DNA of 64,000 nt, taken from assembly GCA_032622095.1 (NCBI GenBank), contig CP136069.1, forward strand, positions 89,086,618-89,150,617, read 5' to 3'. The position numbers and the translations under genes are program-made. The stretch comes from Siphonodentalium dalli (Eukaryota; Mollusca; Scaphopoda; Gadilida; Siphonodentaliidae). This document shows, piece after piece, positions 22,268-33,560 of the stretch; positions within the stretch are counted from its first letter, which is position 1, and the number at the start of each line of letters is the position of its first letter. Under the pieces are notes generated by a model. It was not told the DNA's origin. It did not search any database and worked only from the letters and a program-made list of their open reading frames with translations.

Positions 22268-24130
22268 TTACACAGTTGTACTGGCATTCAGGTTATCATT
22301 CTGGTCACGCCAGAACTCTTTCTTTGTGTGCCAGTCGGCCCAGCATGTTGAGCCTGGCTTGATGCACAAATACATCTTGCACAAAGAGCAGTGAAATACC
22401 GATTTGGTTAGTTTGTTCGGATTATCAGTGTAGTTAGAGCAATTGTATCTTTTGCTCCAGGTCTTGTGTTTCTTTCTACACACGACACAGGTATGGTTCT
22501 TACTCTCCCCTTCCATGTGGACCGGGAAGTGCTCCCCAGGAGAGAGTCGGGTTGTGGTCGGAAGCTCGTCAGATGGCACCTGAAACTTTCGTTTCCTTTT
22601 GGGAACATTTCTCTGTTCGCCAATTAATTCGACAACAAGCTCGTCTTTAAACAAAAGCAAGTCACGCTTCCTTTTATGAAGCGGGGAATGCTCCCGGTCA
22701 TAACCTTCAAGTATATAACTGTTGTAAATCACCCACTCCAACAGCTTATAAATCACCTTCTTGTACCATCGATACGATTTCTTTGCTTTGTTTATTACGG
22801 TCATCTGATCACACCTATCTACTCCCCCCATATGGGCATTGTAGTCTTTCACTAGTTGGGGGCATATCACATCCTTTTTTGTGCCCGTTTCATCCCGTCT
22901 TCCGATTGTAGATTCCACAACATTTGTGTGGATGGTTGAAATGAAGTAAATCGGTTTTCTGTCCTGCCAGACGACGACAACCATATCTCCTTTCTTGCTG
23001 TACCTGACATCATACTCGCCTCTAGTTAATTCCTTGTTATTTCTTTTAATGTCAGCTGGGCTGAATTTCCTATTCAATTGTAATGTTCCGCATACATATA
23101 CACCTCTCTCATTCAAGTTATGCGCAAGCAGTGGACTGCTATAAAACCGATCAACATACAGATGATGACCACGTCCCTCCAACCCTTTCAACAGTCTAAC
23201 AACCACAGATCCCGTTTGCCCCAAAATTTTATATTCATCAGAACTGGCTTCTTTGCCTTTGCCGACGTACACATCAAAGTTATAATTATAACCTGTTTTG
23301 GACTCGGCCAAAACAAAACATTTCACGCCCCATTTGACAGGTTTTGCTTTGATGTATTGTTTGAATCCAAGCCTGCCCTTGAATGGCACCATGGCTTCAT
23401 CTATACTTATTTCGCGATCGAGTGTGTACAATGATTTAAATCTTTTCCTTATTCTCTCCATGAAGGGGCGGATCTTCGTCAGTTTGTCAGACGAATCCTG
23501 ATTTGACGGATCCGAAAAATACACATATTTGCCTATTGATCGATATCTTTTCTCAGAGAATACAGTGGAAATTCCTGGTGTATGAACGGGCCATTTGCCG
23601 GGGTGTCGCTGGAATAATCTCTCTGTTCTGGGAACAAGTAACATGTCATTTTCTATTATTTTGACCCCCAGAAATGCTTTTAGTTCAGGTTTAGTTATTG
23701 GGGTCCATTCACCTTTATCACAACCAGGAACTGTACGTTTTATCTGGGCATTCATGTTTGTCCATACAACAATATCGTCCAAATCATCATCCGTTATATA
23801 TTTCTCAAAATAATGATATGGAGTTTTTTCAGTTTGATCATTGTCATGTTCTTTTGGTCCGATATTAGACCTGCCCACCTGTGTCTCAAAGTTAATTAAT
23901 TTTGGGCGCTCCACAGTGCAATGCTTCTTCCATTTGAGGTCATCAATTGTAATAGCGGACACGTTATGAACAAAACCAAAAAAATCTCCGTCCTCGTCGT
24001 AATAGTCAGAGTCCAACAATCGATCAAATTCATCTGAGTCAATACTAAAATCAGAATTATCTGATATATCATCATCAATGTCACTTTCTGAACCGGAATC
24101 CATTCTAAGGACCCGGCAAATGACCCGCAA
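22268..24130 (-). CDS. piggyBac-family transposase (PGBD-like), 620 aa
   Basis: Full-length DDE transposase of the piggyBac family (DDE_Tnp_1_7 type), expected to excise and insert DNA precisely at TTAA. The acidic N-terminus (residues 11-50) is typical. The catalytic triad is visible: D244 in SIDEAMVPFKGR, D327 in LYVDRFYSS, D438 in GGVDRCDQM with D441 following; spacing agrees with the family. 'KSYRWYKKVIYKLLEW' (451-466) is the usual helical segment after the third Asp. 'KRKRKF' (512-517) could be a nuclear localisation signal. The C-terminus is a Cys-rich zinc-binding region: C548, C551, C564, C581, C584, C589 and C596. No frameshift or stop was seen, so it is potentially active. The longest frame starts at 24130; the Met at 24103 (MDSGSESDID) is the likelier start because the family begins with such acidic sequence. 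An ATTAAA-type signal lies ~15 nt after the stop. Confidence 0.93.
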   Translation of the reverse strand: MRVICRVLRMDSGSESDIDDDISDNSDFSIDSDEFDRLLDSDYYDEDGDFFGFVHNVSAITIDDLKWKKHCTVERPKLINFETQVGRSNIGPKEHDNDQTEKTPYHYFEKYITDDDLDDIVVWTNMNAQIKRTVPGCDKGEWTPITKPELKAFLGVKIIENDMLLVPRTERLFQRHPGKWPVHTPGISTVFSEKRYRSIGKYVYFSDPSNQDSSDKLTKIRPFMERIRKRFKSLYTLDREISIDEAMVPFKGRLGFKQYIKAKPVKWGVKCFVLAESKTGYNYNFDVYVGKGKEASSDEYKILGQTGSVVVRLLKGLEGRGHHLYVDRFYSSPLLAHNLNERGVYVCGTLQLNRKFSPADIKRNNKELTRGEYDVRYSKKGDMVVVVWQDRKPIYFISTIHTNVVESTIGRRDETGTKKDVICPQLVKDYNAHMGGVDRCDQMTVINKAKKSYRWYKKVIYKLLEWVIYNSYILEGYDREHSPLHKRKRDLLLFKDELVVELIGEQRNVPKRKRKFQVPSDELPTTTRLSPGEHFPVHMEGESKNHTCVVCRKKHKTWSKRYNCSNYTDNPNKLTKSVFHCSLCKMYLCIKPGSTCWADWHTKKEFWRDQNDNLNASTTV

Positions 24131-24723
24131 TTTAACAAAACAACAATCTACTATCGTAGTACTATCGTAGTACTACATTGTTTATGTTCGAATTCCGAAA
24201 CGGACAATACTTCCAAATACGGAAATGCGCACAATTGATCTTCTATCACTGGTCTCACATCGCTAAAATTGGGATGATTTAACGTTCGATGAACTTTCTA
24301 ACTTTTGTTGATATTAAACGTTTGCATCTCGATGAATAATTGAATATAAGAATATTACATCATTAAACATAAACATTTGACATTGAAACTGCTAATCTCG
24401 TTAATTATCGCGTGATTTCGATACTTTTAATATTCTAAAAAGACTAATACCGCCAAATTTATTTTACCGGGATTTTCCCACAGTCTATTAATAGGGTACG
24501 ACACAATGACCTTCGAAACTTTTGTTGTTTCCGGTAGAAATATTTTGATCTCTTCTGATCTTTTCCCCATAAAAACACAATGCAGAGAAATAAAATGAAA
24601 TGTCAATTGAAACACAATAAAAGACACAGTTTAAATAGGTATATACTTGTTTTATTCAAATCATATCTTGATCAGCTTAAATGATGAAATACGTTCGTAG
24701 TTCTCCGTGCAATGCAACTGTGC

Positions 24724-24848
24724 ATCGCCATACCGCTGTAGGGGTTTACGCCGTCAGAATGGCGTTTTTAGAATCCCGCTGTAGGGGTTTACGACGTCAC
24801 GGGACTGTTTTTTCAATCCCGCTATAGGGGTTTACGCCGTCGAAAGGG
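24724..24848 (-). repeat. Right-end subterminal repeats of the piggyBac-like element
   Basis: Three direct copies of CCGCTGTAGGGGTTTACG-type sequence (24734, 24777, 24818) separated by ~42 bp, each followed by ACGTC/CCGTC. They lie within 120 bp of the terminal TTAA. Repeats of this kind are candidate transposase-binding sites. Confidence 0.7.
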
Positions 24849-25077
24849 TTAATTTTCTGTTTCTTGAATCTAAGAATTAAATGAGAAATGCAGTGATCAT
24901 TCATTACTTGGGATCCAAATATTGGGCTATTCCACAGTGTCAGACAAACACGTTACACATCAGAGAGAACTAGAGATAGGCTTGTCCCAGATGGGACTAA
25001 GTAATACCCCCCGTATTCAAAATGTTATTTGAGTGAAGTAGCCATTACCATATATTGGGCACTGAAATTAGGTATCC

Positions 25078-25196
25078 CTAACCTGAACCCCTTAACCCTA
25101 ACCCCTAACCCTAATCATAACTCCACAAAAAAAGTCAACAGGTACTAGTATCCCTAACCCTAAACCCCCTAACCCTAACCCCTAACCCTAATCATA
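25078..25196. repeat. Interstitial telomere-like CCCTAA repeats
   Basis: Two blocks of imperfect CCCTAA / CCCCTAA repeats separated by ~50 bp, both followed by AATCATAA.TCCAC. The motif matches the TTAGGG telomere of most animals. Flanking unique DNA on both sides shows this is not a chromosome end. Confidence 0.75.
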
Positions 25197-25199
25197 AAT

Positions 25200-25735
25200 C
25201 CACAAAAAAAAAGTCAGACAGACATCATAATCGCAGGTGCACAGGTTCCCATGGTACAAAATATCAGTGCCAAGATTAAAAAACATTGACCTAAATATGT
25301 AGAAATAAAAGTTCGGACAAAATTATGAATGTTGCAAAAAAAATTATAAGTCGAAAAAGGGAGATAACTCCACCAAAAAATGTCGGACAGATGTCATAAT
25401 CGCAGGTGCACAGGTTCCCATGGTACTAAATATCTGTGCCAAGTTTTAAAAAAAATTGACCAAAAAATTATACATGTTGTGAAAAAGGGGGGATATAACT
25501 CCTCCAAAAAATAACGTCATAATCGCAGGTGCACAGGTTCCCATGGTGGTTGATGTCTGTGCCAAGTTTCACGGAAATTGATCAAAAAACGACTGAGAAA
25601 AACTCTGGACAAATTTGTGTCCACGGACGGACAGACGGTGCGATGGACAGACGGACAAGCTGATACCAGTATACCCCCCCCCCCCACTCGTTGCGGGGGG
25701 GGGGGGGGGGGGGGGGGGGTATAAACAAGACAGTC
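25200..25735. mobile_element. Pearl-like element end with tandem units and C/G runs
   Basis: Three direct copies of 'ATAATCGCAGGTGCACAGG' (25229, 25397, 25520) lead into a GGACGGACAGACGG core (25624) and then a C run, CTCGTTGC and a long G run (25674-25720). Similar TATACCCCCC / GGGGGGTATACTGG modules occur at 33514 and 39021. Together these resemble one end of a bivalve pearl-type element. Confidence 0.6.
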
Positions 25736-25859
25736 AATGACTGTGGGGTCGCTCACCAGACTGCAAAGACTGATAAGACTGGGACTCTGGAGACCACAAC
25801 AGTCAGAACTTTTCATAATCACTTTAAAAGAAGTAGATATCTAAAGAGTTAAATCTAAA

Positions 25860-26800
25860 ACAAAAAATTTGGAGTTATGTCCCTGGCCCCGCCCACATTT
25901 GACCCAGTGACCTGATTTGAACAAATCTGAACCCCAGTCACCCAAGGATCCTTCATACCAAATATGAACCCATATAGCCTGATGGTATTTGAGAAGAAGT
26001 CACTTTAAGAATACTATGGAGGGAAAGAGTTATGGCCCTGGCTTCGCAACTATTTCAAGTGAACTCATTTGAACAAATCTGAATGTGAGTCACCTAGGGA
26101 ACATCCACACCAAATATGAAACCATTCGGTCTTATTGTTCTGAAGATGTTTAAAAGAATTACTATGGTGGGAAAGAGTTATGGCCCTGGCTTCGCAACTA
26201 TTTGACCCATTTGGTCTTATGGTTCCAGAGGAGAAGATGTTCAAATAATTGTTGTCGGACGGATGGACGGACAGACGATGGACGGACGAGGAGTGATGAC
26301 TATAGCTCCGGCGGAGCACAGGTAGGGTGGCTGGTTGATAATTAAATCTCTTATCTCTGCCCCTATTTGAACAAACATGAATCCCCATCTATGAGATCCA
26401 TTCATTTGGTAATTTCAGACATTAGATTTTAAGAGTTGAACTTAACGGATTTTCCTAAAATGACCCCAAATCTGAAAAAATCTAAACCCCAGTCACCGAA
26501 GGACCATCCATACCAAACATAATCTAAATAGTCCAGATGGTTCTTGAGAAGAAATTGTTTTAAGAATTACTATGGAAGGAAAGAGTTATGGCCCTGACTT
26601 CTCACCTATTTGACCTGATGAACTCATTTGAACAAATCTGAATGTGAGTCACCTGGGGGACATCCACACCTAAATATATAAACCCATTTGGTCTTTAATA
26701 TGTATCTGGAGAAGAAAACAATTGATGGACGGATAGAGACATATTGACAGATGGATGGATGGGAGAACAGTCTGAAATAGAGACTGACAAATTAAATCCA
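25860..26800. mobile_element. Pearl-like repeats with 'GAGTTATGGCCCTGGCTTCG' units
   Basis: About four diverged ~155-bp units with 'CATTTGAACAAATCTGAA' and 'CACACCAAATATGAA'. Two GACGGACAGACG-type microsatellites follow units (26257-26290, 26722-26765), and a 'GAGGAGTGATGACTATAGC' end block lies at about 26288. Same family as 28320-29265. Confidence 0.65.
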
Positions 26801-26894
26801 ATATACCCCCCAAGTTTTCTTTGCAAAATCAGGGTATAATGAGTTCAACTGGATACTGGTGGTTAAGAACATAATATTCGAACAGACAAGCCTG

Positions 26895-28206
26895 AACATA
26901 GTGTCTGACATTTGCAGAATGAGGTCCCCAAAGGGTGAATTTAATGACACAATCCTGCAATGCGGGCTAGCATCACCAAATTCACCCTCTGGGGACCTCA
27001 TTCTGTGTAGGCCTCAACTGCTATGGGAGACATAGCATTAGATTGAAGTTCTCCAGTTAAAGTTGGTGATGTGCACCCATTGGGCACCTCAATTATGCAT
27101 TTTATATTCACAAATTAGGGGATATAGAAACTAAACAGAAGGGCTAAAGTAAGTAAATATGTCAATTTAAGTGCCTATATACTTCCCAGAAGATGAGGCC
27201 TAAGCAGAATGAGGACCCTGGCTAGTGTATTTGGTGATGCTAGACTGCTGATTAGGCCTCAATGGCCAATAAAACCAAGGAACAGAATGAAGTCCTTCAG
27301 TTGAAGTTGGTGATACACACCCATTGAGCACCTCAATTATGCATTTTATCTTCTGCAAATTAGGGGGACATTGAAACTGAACAGGTGGAAAAAAGTGACT
27401 ATATCAATGAAGTCCTACAGTTGAAGTTGGTGATACACACCCATTGAGCACCTCAATTATGCATTTTATCTTCTGCAAATTAGGGGGACATTGAAACTGA
27501 ACAGGTGGAAAAAGTGACTAAATCAAACTGTCAATTTGATACTTAGGATACTTCCCAGAAGATGAGGACTAAGCAGAATTAGGTCCCTGGCGGGTGTATT
27601 TGGTGATGCTAGCATGTTGTATGGGGTAGCAACACTAAATTCACCATCTGGGGACCTCACTATGTAAATGTCAGACACACTATTTTCAGACTTGAAGAAA
27701 TCAAAGCCATTCACAGTATCATTGAATGTCAGTCATCACCTAATGGAAGCACCAGTTTGTTGTTAAATTGCTACAGATATGTTTAGATTAGAATAATACA
27801 TGTCATCTGGCCAGTTTATATAATTAATGACCTGTACCTTTACAGATATATATGCCTCTGTGGTGAGAGGTATTAAATTGAGAGGTGATATGGCTTGGAA
27901 GGGATGTTGGTTGATGGCAGGGTTGAGCCTGGGCCATGTGGGAGTGGGAAGGTGGGGGAGGGTGGAATGTTTCCATAATTTCATTAAAGAGTAAAGTTTC
28001 ATAACTCTGCAGATGTTATATATAATGGTGTCACTTTTTTTCAAATTTTAAAACATGTTTTAAAAAAAATTGTCCCAGAAGATGAGGCCTAAGCAGAATA
28101 AGGTAATTGAGGGTGTATTTGGTGATGCTAGCCTGCTGTATGGGGTAGCAACACTAAATTCACCATCTGGAGACTTCATTCTGCAAATGTCAGACACACT
28201 ATGTCC
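26895..28206. repeat. Cluster of AGTGTGTCTG-family copies with a recent 120-bp duplication
   Basis: Partial copies of the 7801-8166 MITE family at about 26895-27010, 27560-27685 and 28075-28206, recognised by 'CAGAATGAGGTCCC' and 'AAATTCACC.TCTGGGGACC'. Between them, 27288-27407 and 27408-27527 are nearly identical tandem copies of one 120-bp segment ('TTGAAGTTGGTGATACACAC'). Confidence 0.7.
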
Positions 28207-28319
28207 AGGCTTGGAGAAATGAACAATGGACTATTCCTTGTAGACTCATGTAGAATAGTTGTTTAGCTAATGTCATGTCTTGTAATGACAGATGGTAAAC
28301 TGGTCTGAAGCAAGCAGTC

Positions 28320-29265
28320 TTAGCAAGAGTATCGGGTGACCACACTATGATAAATTGGCTTTTTCAATAATAGAGGCTTCAGTGTTCTCTTAAAAATTAA
28401 TAGTGCATAGCAAAGAGGTGTGAATTATAAAGGGCCATAACTCTGTTAAAATATATCGGATCAAACCCATATTTTAACTTGATCTGTATATAAGTGTCAA
28501 AAATTCATATACCAAATTTGGTGTTGATCAGATGAAAAATGTTTGAGTAATCCTGTCTTGGATGAATTCTATATCAAAACAAGAGTGGAAGGGGTTAAAT
28601 AAACAATACCAAAATCCATACAGATGAAGAACATGCTAAGAAAAATCTAGGTAAGAAATATGAGGCTGTGATGTGTCCTAAACAAAAATTAAAGGTCAAA
28701 ATGCAAAAATTAATTTGTTTCTTTTTAAAGTTATGTCCCTGGCTCTGCCCCTATTTGACCCAGTGACCCCATTTGAACAAATCTGAACCCCAGTCACCCA
28801 AGGTATCTCTGTACCAAATATAAGCTAAATCGGCCAAATATTTTTTTAGAAGAAGTCATTGTAAGAATTACTATGAGTTATGGCCCTGATTTCTCAACTA
28901 ATTGACCGGGTGACCTCATTTGAACAAATCTGAACACCAGTGACCCAAGGACCCTCCATACCAAATATTAGCTAAATCGGCCCAATGGTTCTGAACAAGA
29001 AGTCGTTGTAAGAATTACTATGGAGGAATAGAGTTATAGCCCTGGCTTCGCAACTATTTGACCCAGTGACCTCATTTGAACAAATCTGAATGAGAGTCAC
29101 CTAGGGAACATCCACACCAAATATGAACCAATTCGGTATGATGGTTTCAGAGGAGAAGATGCTTAAAAAAAGTTTGACGGACGGACAGACGGACAGACGG
29201 ACGCACGGACGGACGAGGAGTGATGACTATAGCTCCACCGGAGACTTCGTCTCAGGTGAGCTAAA
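28320..29265 (+). mobile_element. Pearl-like element with ~150-158-bp units and GACG core
   Basis: Three or more units with 'TTATGGCCCTGGCTTCGCAA' or variants (about 28731, 28875, 29031) and 'CATTTGAACAAATCTGAA'. They are followed by a GACGGACGGACAGACGG microsatellite (29176-29215) and the end block GAGGAGTGATGACTATAGC ... AGACTTCGTCTCAGGTGAGC. The foldback GGAGACTTCGTCTC lies just before the end. Confidence 0.7.
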
Positions 29266-29593
29266 AACATAGTGGACAGGCTGAAGCTGAGGCAGTCCTG
29301 GCATTATTTTCATATTCAAAAGTTTTCACTAAGTTTCTTTTTTCAAAACCATGTAAGTACAGACCATGAGATGATGCAAATATTTCTCACCACTGCTGTA
29401 GATAGCAGTGTCCGATGTACTCAAAAGAAGAAGAAAAAAGTTGACCCTTCACTTTGAAAGGACATTTCTCTTAAATTTTAGTATCTCAGCAGATCTCAGA
29501 AGAATTCAACATTTTAAAACTGATAAAAGGTCAGTCAACCACAGTGTCCCCCGACAACGTGGCAAGTCAATGCCGTTTTGTTAAAGAAATTTA

Positions 29594-29946
29594 AAAAAAT
29601 GTTGAAATGTTCTCAGTCGAAAGGGTTAATAATTCCGTAAAGAAATAATTTTTCTCTCATCTATATACATGCTGCACATCTCCAATAGGTGGGTAACAAT
29701 ACTCTGAAAATTATAAAAAATGTTGAAATTTTCTAAGTCGAAAAGGGTTAATAACTCTGTCAAAACATAATTTGTCCATCATCTATATACATGTTGCACA
29801 TCTTCAATATATGGGCAACAATATATATTCTGAAGTTTCAAATCTCTAGGATGAAAACTGTAGGAGGAGTTGATTACACCATGAAGGTACCCACATACTG
29901 AAAATTATAAAAAATGTTGAAATTTTCTAATTCGAAAATGGTTAAT
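29594..29946. repeat. Diverged tandem repeat
   Basis: Three copies of 'AAAAAATGTTGAAATTTTCT' followed by 'AGTCGAAAAGGGTTAATAA' (29594, 29716, 29910), and two of 'CATCTATATACATG.TGCACATCT'. Confidence 0.65.
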
Positions 29947-31004
29947 AAATAGTAGTTCATCAATATTGAATAAGAAAATGAACAATGGCTTCAATAACGT
30001 CACAGATGCAGCTAATTCAGATCTTGTTGTCGGATGTACATCTCTGAATTTCCGAAAAATGGTGATCATTTGAAGGGACAACAAAAAAAAAGAAATGTTC
30101 ATGAATATTCAGAAACTGCATTCTCCTAAAATTTGGTATCCTTACAATAAAAGAAACTATTCACTTTGACATACCAAAAAAAAAATTCCTACTATTTTTT
30201 GTTTTATCACTAATTTTTAGCCCAGGGTTACCTTGGAATTGCCCTATTTATATTTATATTTAGAACAAGTCTTTTGTTTTTCTTTCGATCAGAGGTGCGC
30301 TATCAATGGCTCGCTTACCTTTAAAGTAAGTATGGTTAAGATCAAATATTGGGGAATTGTCTGAGACAAAAACAAAATACTCTAAATAAACAGCACCGCC
30401 CAACTTGGAAACTAACAGAATGTGTGTTGTGTATATCAATTAAAGGAAAAACCTTCATATTGTTCATTTGCGTGGATTACGGTAAACTCATAATCAAGCG
30501 TTTATTCCGTGTCAATGTATAACAAGGCATATTAATTCTTCACACCAGGCACATGACTTTATTTATTTTGCAGGTTCCCAGTAAATAGCATCTAAAAATA
30601 TTGTGCATTTTTAAATGGATCACTGACGCAGTAATTATTAATTTCATCTTTATTTTAGTCAAAGTTGACCAACTTAGCAACACTATAGTTTAATAATAAT
30701 AACGCTGGAGGGGTCAAGTTACTACATTTTCAGTTTTGGACCAGTCTTTTTTTTACCACTCACAGCCACTAAGGAACTGAACATGTACATGTAGTCGGCA
30801 AAATATATCAAAATGTGGAGAAAAGTGCATTGCAATATAAATTTTAAAACATATCACGATACGATTCTTCAGAAAGAATTACACCCCTATTAAAATGTGG
30901 TTTTACTTCAATGAAGTACATGTAGACAGTTGTTGCTGAATTTTGCGCATTAGACCTTGCCCCAATCGAACCAGCTATCCATTTGTAGTAACCCGATCCT
31001 TCAT
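29947..31004. other. Unassigned spacer
   Basis: No gene or strong repeat seen. Confidence 0.4.
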
Positions 31005-31080
31005 TGCGCTTTAGCTCAATCATTGCACTTAAGTGCAGTCAATTGCACTAAAGTATAATTATTTGCGCTTAAGCTTAATA
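31005..31080. repeat. TTAAGCGC-type palindromic repeat cluster
   Basis: Four diverged units round 'TGCACTTAAGTGCA' / 'TTGCGCTTAAGC', related to 2418-2594 and 31987-32181. Confidence 0.6.
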
Positions 31081-31263
31081 AATTCGAGTCCACAGCTGGT
31101 GATGGCGTTAGGTGGTGCATTATCCAAATAATAATCCATTAAATGAGAATGATCACCCAAAATCAAATGCAAGTTCAGACAATAAACCAGAACGTTATTT
31201 GAATAAGAAACACGCGACCTGTTAAGAATGACGTTACAATTACGCTGCGACGCAATCGACCGA

Positions 31264-31440
31264 TTTCTCCGCACTGTGACCAACGTTGGGCCAACATTGG
31301 TCCAACGTCGACATCTAACGCACTTACTAACCTCACATATCGCCTTGTCCGTTACGTTTTCAACGTCGGACCAACGTTAAACCAGCGGTAAAACACAACG
31401 TTGGCTGCCCAACGTCGGACCAACGTAGCCGTGCTATCTG
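31264..31440. repeat. CAACGTTGG-rich repeat
   Basis: At least eight copies of the motif CCAACGT or its complement in ~175 bp, several as CAACGTTGG or GTCGGACCAACGT, ending TGCTATCTGGGTAG. Likely a short MITE; ends not resolved. Confidence 0.55.
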
Positions 31441-31445
31441 GGTAG

Positions 31446-31850
31446 GCACACCATATGAGGAAACTCAGGAAAGCAAGCCCTCAGTGACACCACAGTCATG
31501 CTATATGACCAATGGAAATACTATAGATCTGTGCAAGAGATACTGATTTAATATAAATACCAGTACTAGAGCTCGAGAACTGAGACACCAAAGCTCCAGG
31601 AATGAAACACTTATTTTTGGGACATGAATGCTGATAATATGAAAATAGGGTTTTTTCCCCTGATTTAAGTCATTAAGTACACCATATGAGGTAAGCAAGC
31701 CCACATGCAGTGACACCACATTCATGCTATATGACCCTAGTAATGGCCCCGATCTGTGCAAAAAAATACTAAAAAATTAACTAAAAAAATACTACAGTTC
31801 TGGGGAGGAGACATCAATTCTTTGGATAGGGATGCTGACAATATGAAATT
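31446..31850. repeat. Two-copy direct repeat, ~230-bp unit
   Basis: 'CACCATATGAGG', 'AGTGACACCACA.TCATGC' and 'GATGCTGA.AATATGAAA' occur in the same order in both halves (31449 and 31680 onward). Confidence 0.7.
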
Positions 31851-31986
31851 AGCGATTATCTGTGATTGTGATTATTGTACACAGACTCACAGTTGACTGT
31901 TGAGTACTAGACTAATCAAAACAGGTTAAAATTAGACCCATGCTCCTCTTGTGTTGGTAGGTGATACACCGGGTTATGCCAATAGT

Positions 31987-32181
31987 TTATGGGTAGGTTA
32001 GATAGTAGTTACAACTACGCTTAAGCGCAATTAATCACGCTTAAGCACAATTCATTACACTTAAAAGCATAAAGCCCTAATTGTGCTTAAGCTCTATATG
32101 TGTTATTTGCGCTTAAGCACAATTCAATTGTGTTTATTAAAGCACAATTCATTATTAAATGCACATTTGGCCTGCCATAGT
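31987..32181. mobile_element. MITE-like element with TTAAGCGCAATTA units
   Basis: Five or more units of 'CGCTTAAGCGCAATT' and variants between TTTATGGGTAGG and GGCCTGCCATA ends, which are imperfect complements. The layout is the same as at 2418-2594. Confidence 0.55.
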
Positions 32182-32544
32182 CAATTACAGTACATTATTA
32201 AGGATCAGGTAATTATTTAACTAAGAACTAAGACTGTAGTCCAAAACATTGGACTACAGTAATATCATCAATGTAAATGAAACATAATATTTTTCTAACA
32301 GAAAAATTAAGTCTTGGTGGTGCATTCATTCTGAAACTGAAATGCTATGAAGAAATCCACGTGACTGATGGGACAGTACTTTTGTGACTGATGGGACACC
32401 ACTGAACTCTAAACTTTTATATATGTTTGTGGAAGGGCGCTTTATTCCATTTCATCTCTGGGGTGAAAAAATTATTATTATGGAATTATACAAGCACATC
32501 AATACTTGTTGTGATTGCTGGATGTGATTGGATATATAGGACAA
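32182..32544. other. Unassigned spacer
   Basis: Contains 'GTGACTGATGGGAC' twice (32363, 32386). The phrase recurs at 34106 and in part at 34270, but no element boundaries could be drawn. Confidence 0.35.
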
Positions 32545-33220
32545 GGACAAATCTCACATAAGAACCCCACTTAATAGGAATCCCATCCCATCTCATATGA
32601 GAATCCCAAGACTGGAGAGTCCCAAATGGGAACCCACAAGACAACCTGACCTCGCAAGAGAATCTCCACACGAGAACCCCAACACAATCTCCTATGAGAA
32701 CCTCAATCCACAAATCTCACAGAGACCAAAACCGATAATGGAAAACCCCTATGAGAATACCAACCCTCCAATCCCACACAAGAACCCCACAGGGCAACCT
32801 CATTTCACAATGGGAACCACAATTTGAAAACCTCACATGAGAACCCCACCAGATAATCTTATCTCTAAGGGGGACATCACACGCGAGAACCCCAACTCTA
32901 TAAGTCTCACATGAGAACACGACACAACAACCTCTTCTCATATGAGAACACCACTGGAGAACCCCATGGAAATCACAAAAGACAACCTGACTTCAGAAGA
33001 GAACCTCTACAGAAGGACCCCCACATGGCAACCCCATTAATTATGAGAACCCTAACCCACAGATCTCACAGAGAACCACACATAGGAACCCCATATGGCA
33101 ACTCCATGACACAAGAGAACCCATGGGAACCCCAAGTAAACCATACGAGAACCCCATGAGTATCTCATCACACATGATAACCCCATATGGGAACACAAAC
33201 CTGTAAACTTCACCCCAACC
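32545..33220. repeat. Degenerate GAGAACCCCAC minisatellite
   Basis: About 670 bp made of short, irregular units of the type GAGAACCCCAC / CTCACATGAGAAC, with strong strand asymmetry (A and C rich on the plus strand). ORFs through it are low-complexity and not coding. Confidence 0.8.
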
Positions 33221-33439
33221 ACAGTCTGACATCTATCAGGCTAGCAACAACCAATCAGATCGAAGCTGAGCCCCAAACAGGCTATATAAGGGCAAGGTTT
33301 CCCCACACCTTTGCACAAACCACATTTGGTCATGAACGAAATACGTAGACCTATCGGCGAAGGATTAGTTGATTACTGGTGTTTCCCTGTGGAGAAACTT
33401 GTTTCTCATTTACCCTTATTAGTCCAGGAGATATTGGTC

Positions 33440-33560
33440 AAATTCTGCACCCCCCCCCCCCCCAGGACTGAACTTCACCCGACTAATTTTAATCCTTAAT
33501 GTCTTCTCTAATTATACCCCCATCCCAAAAGATGGGGGGTATACTGGATTATATGCGTCT
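33440..33560. repeat. C run and TATACCCCC foldback (pearl-type terminus)
   Basis: A 14-16 base C run at about 33451, then TATACCCCCATCCC ... GATGGGGGGTATACTGG, a foldback similar to the one at 39021-39055. CTGTCC microsatellite-like sequence follows. Confidence 0.6.

Larger units (their letters stand above)
18059..24852 (-). mobile_element. piggyBac-like transposon with nested insertions
   Basis: Left boundary TTAA (18059-18062) followed by CCCTTTCAGCGTTTACC; right boundary (complement) TTAA followed by CCCTTTCGACGGCGTAAAC. TTAA duplication plus CCCTTT ends is the piggyBac signature. Both ends carry subterminal repeats of a G/C-rich 'GACGNCGTnAnnCC' type, three clear copies at the right (24734-24840) and shorter versions at the left (18070-18130). 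The transposase is encoded on the minus strand near the right end. Total span ~6.8 kb; piggyBac elements are usually 2-4 kb, and the excess is explained in part by a 451-bp TTAA MITE (20415-20865), repeats at 18652-19110 and a hairpin at 21276. Pairing of the two ends as one element is inference. Confidence 0.65.

Noticed and set aside
23120-23813. ORFs antisense to the piggyBac transposase
   Set aside because: Shadows of a well-supported coding frame.
25078-25196. True telomere or chromosome end
   Set aside because: Short, imperfect, flanked on both sides by kilobases of ordinary repeats and a gene.
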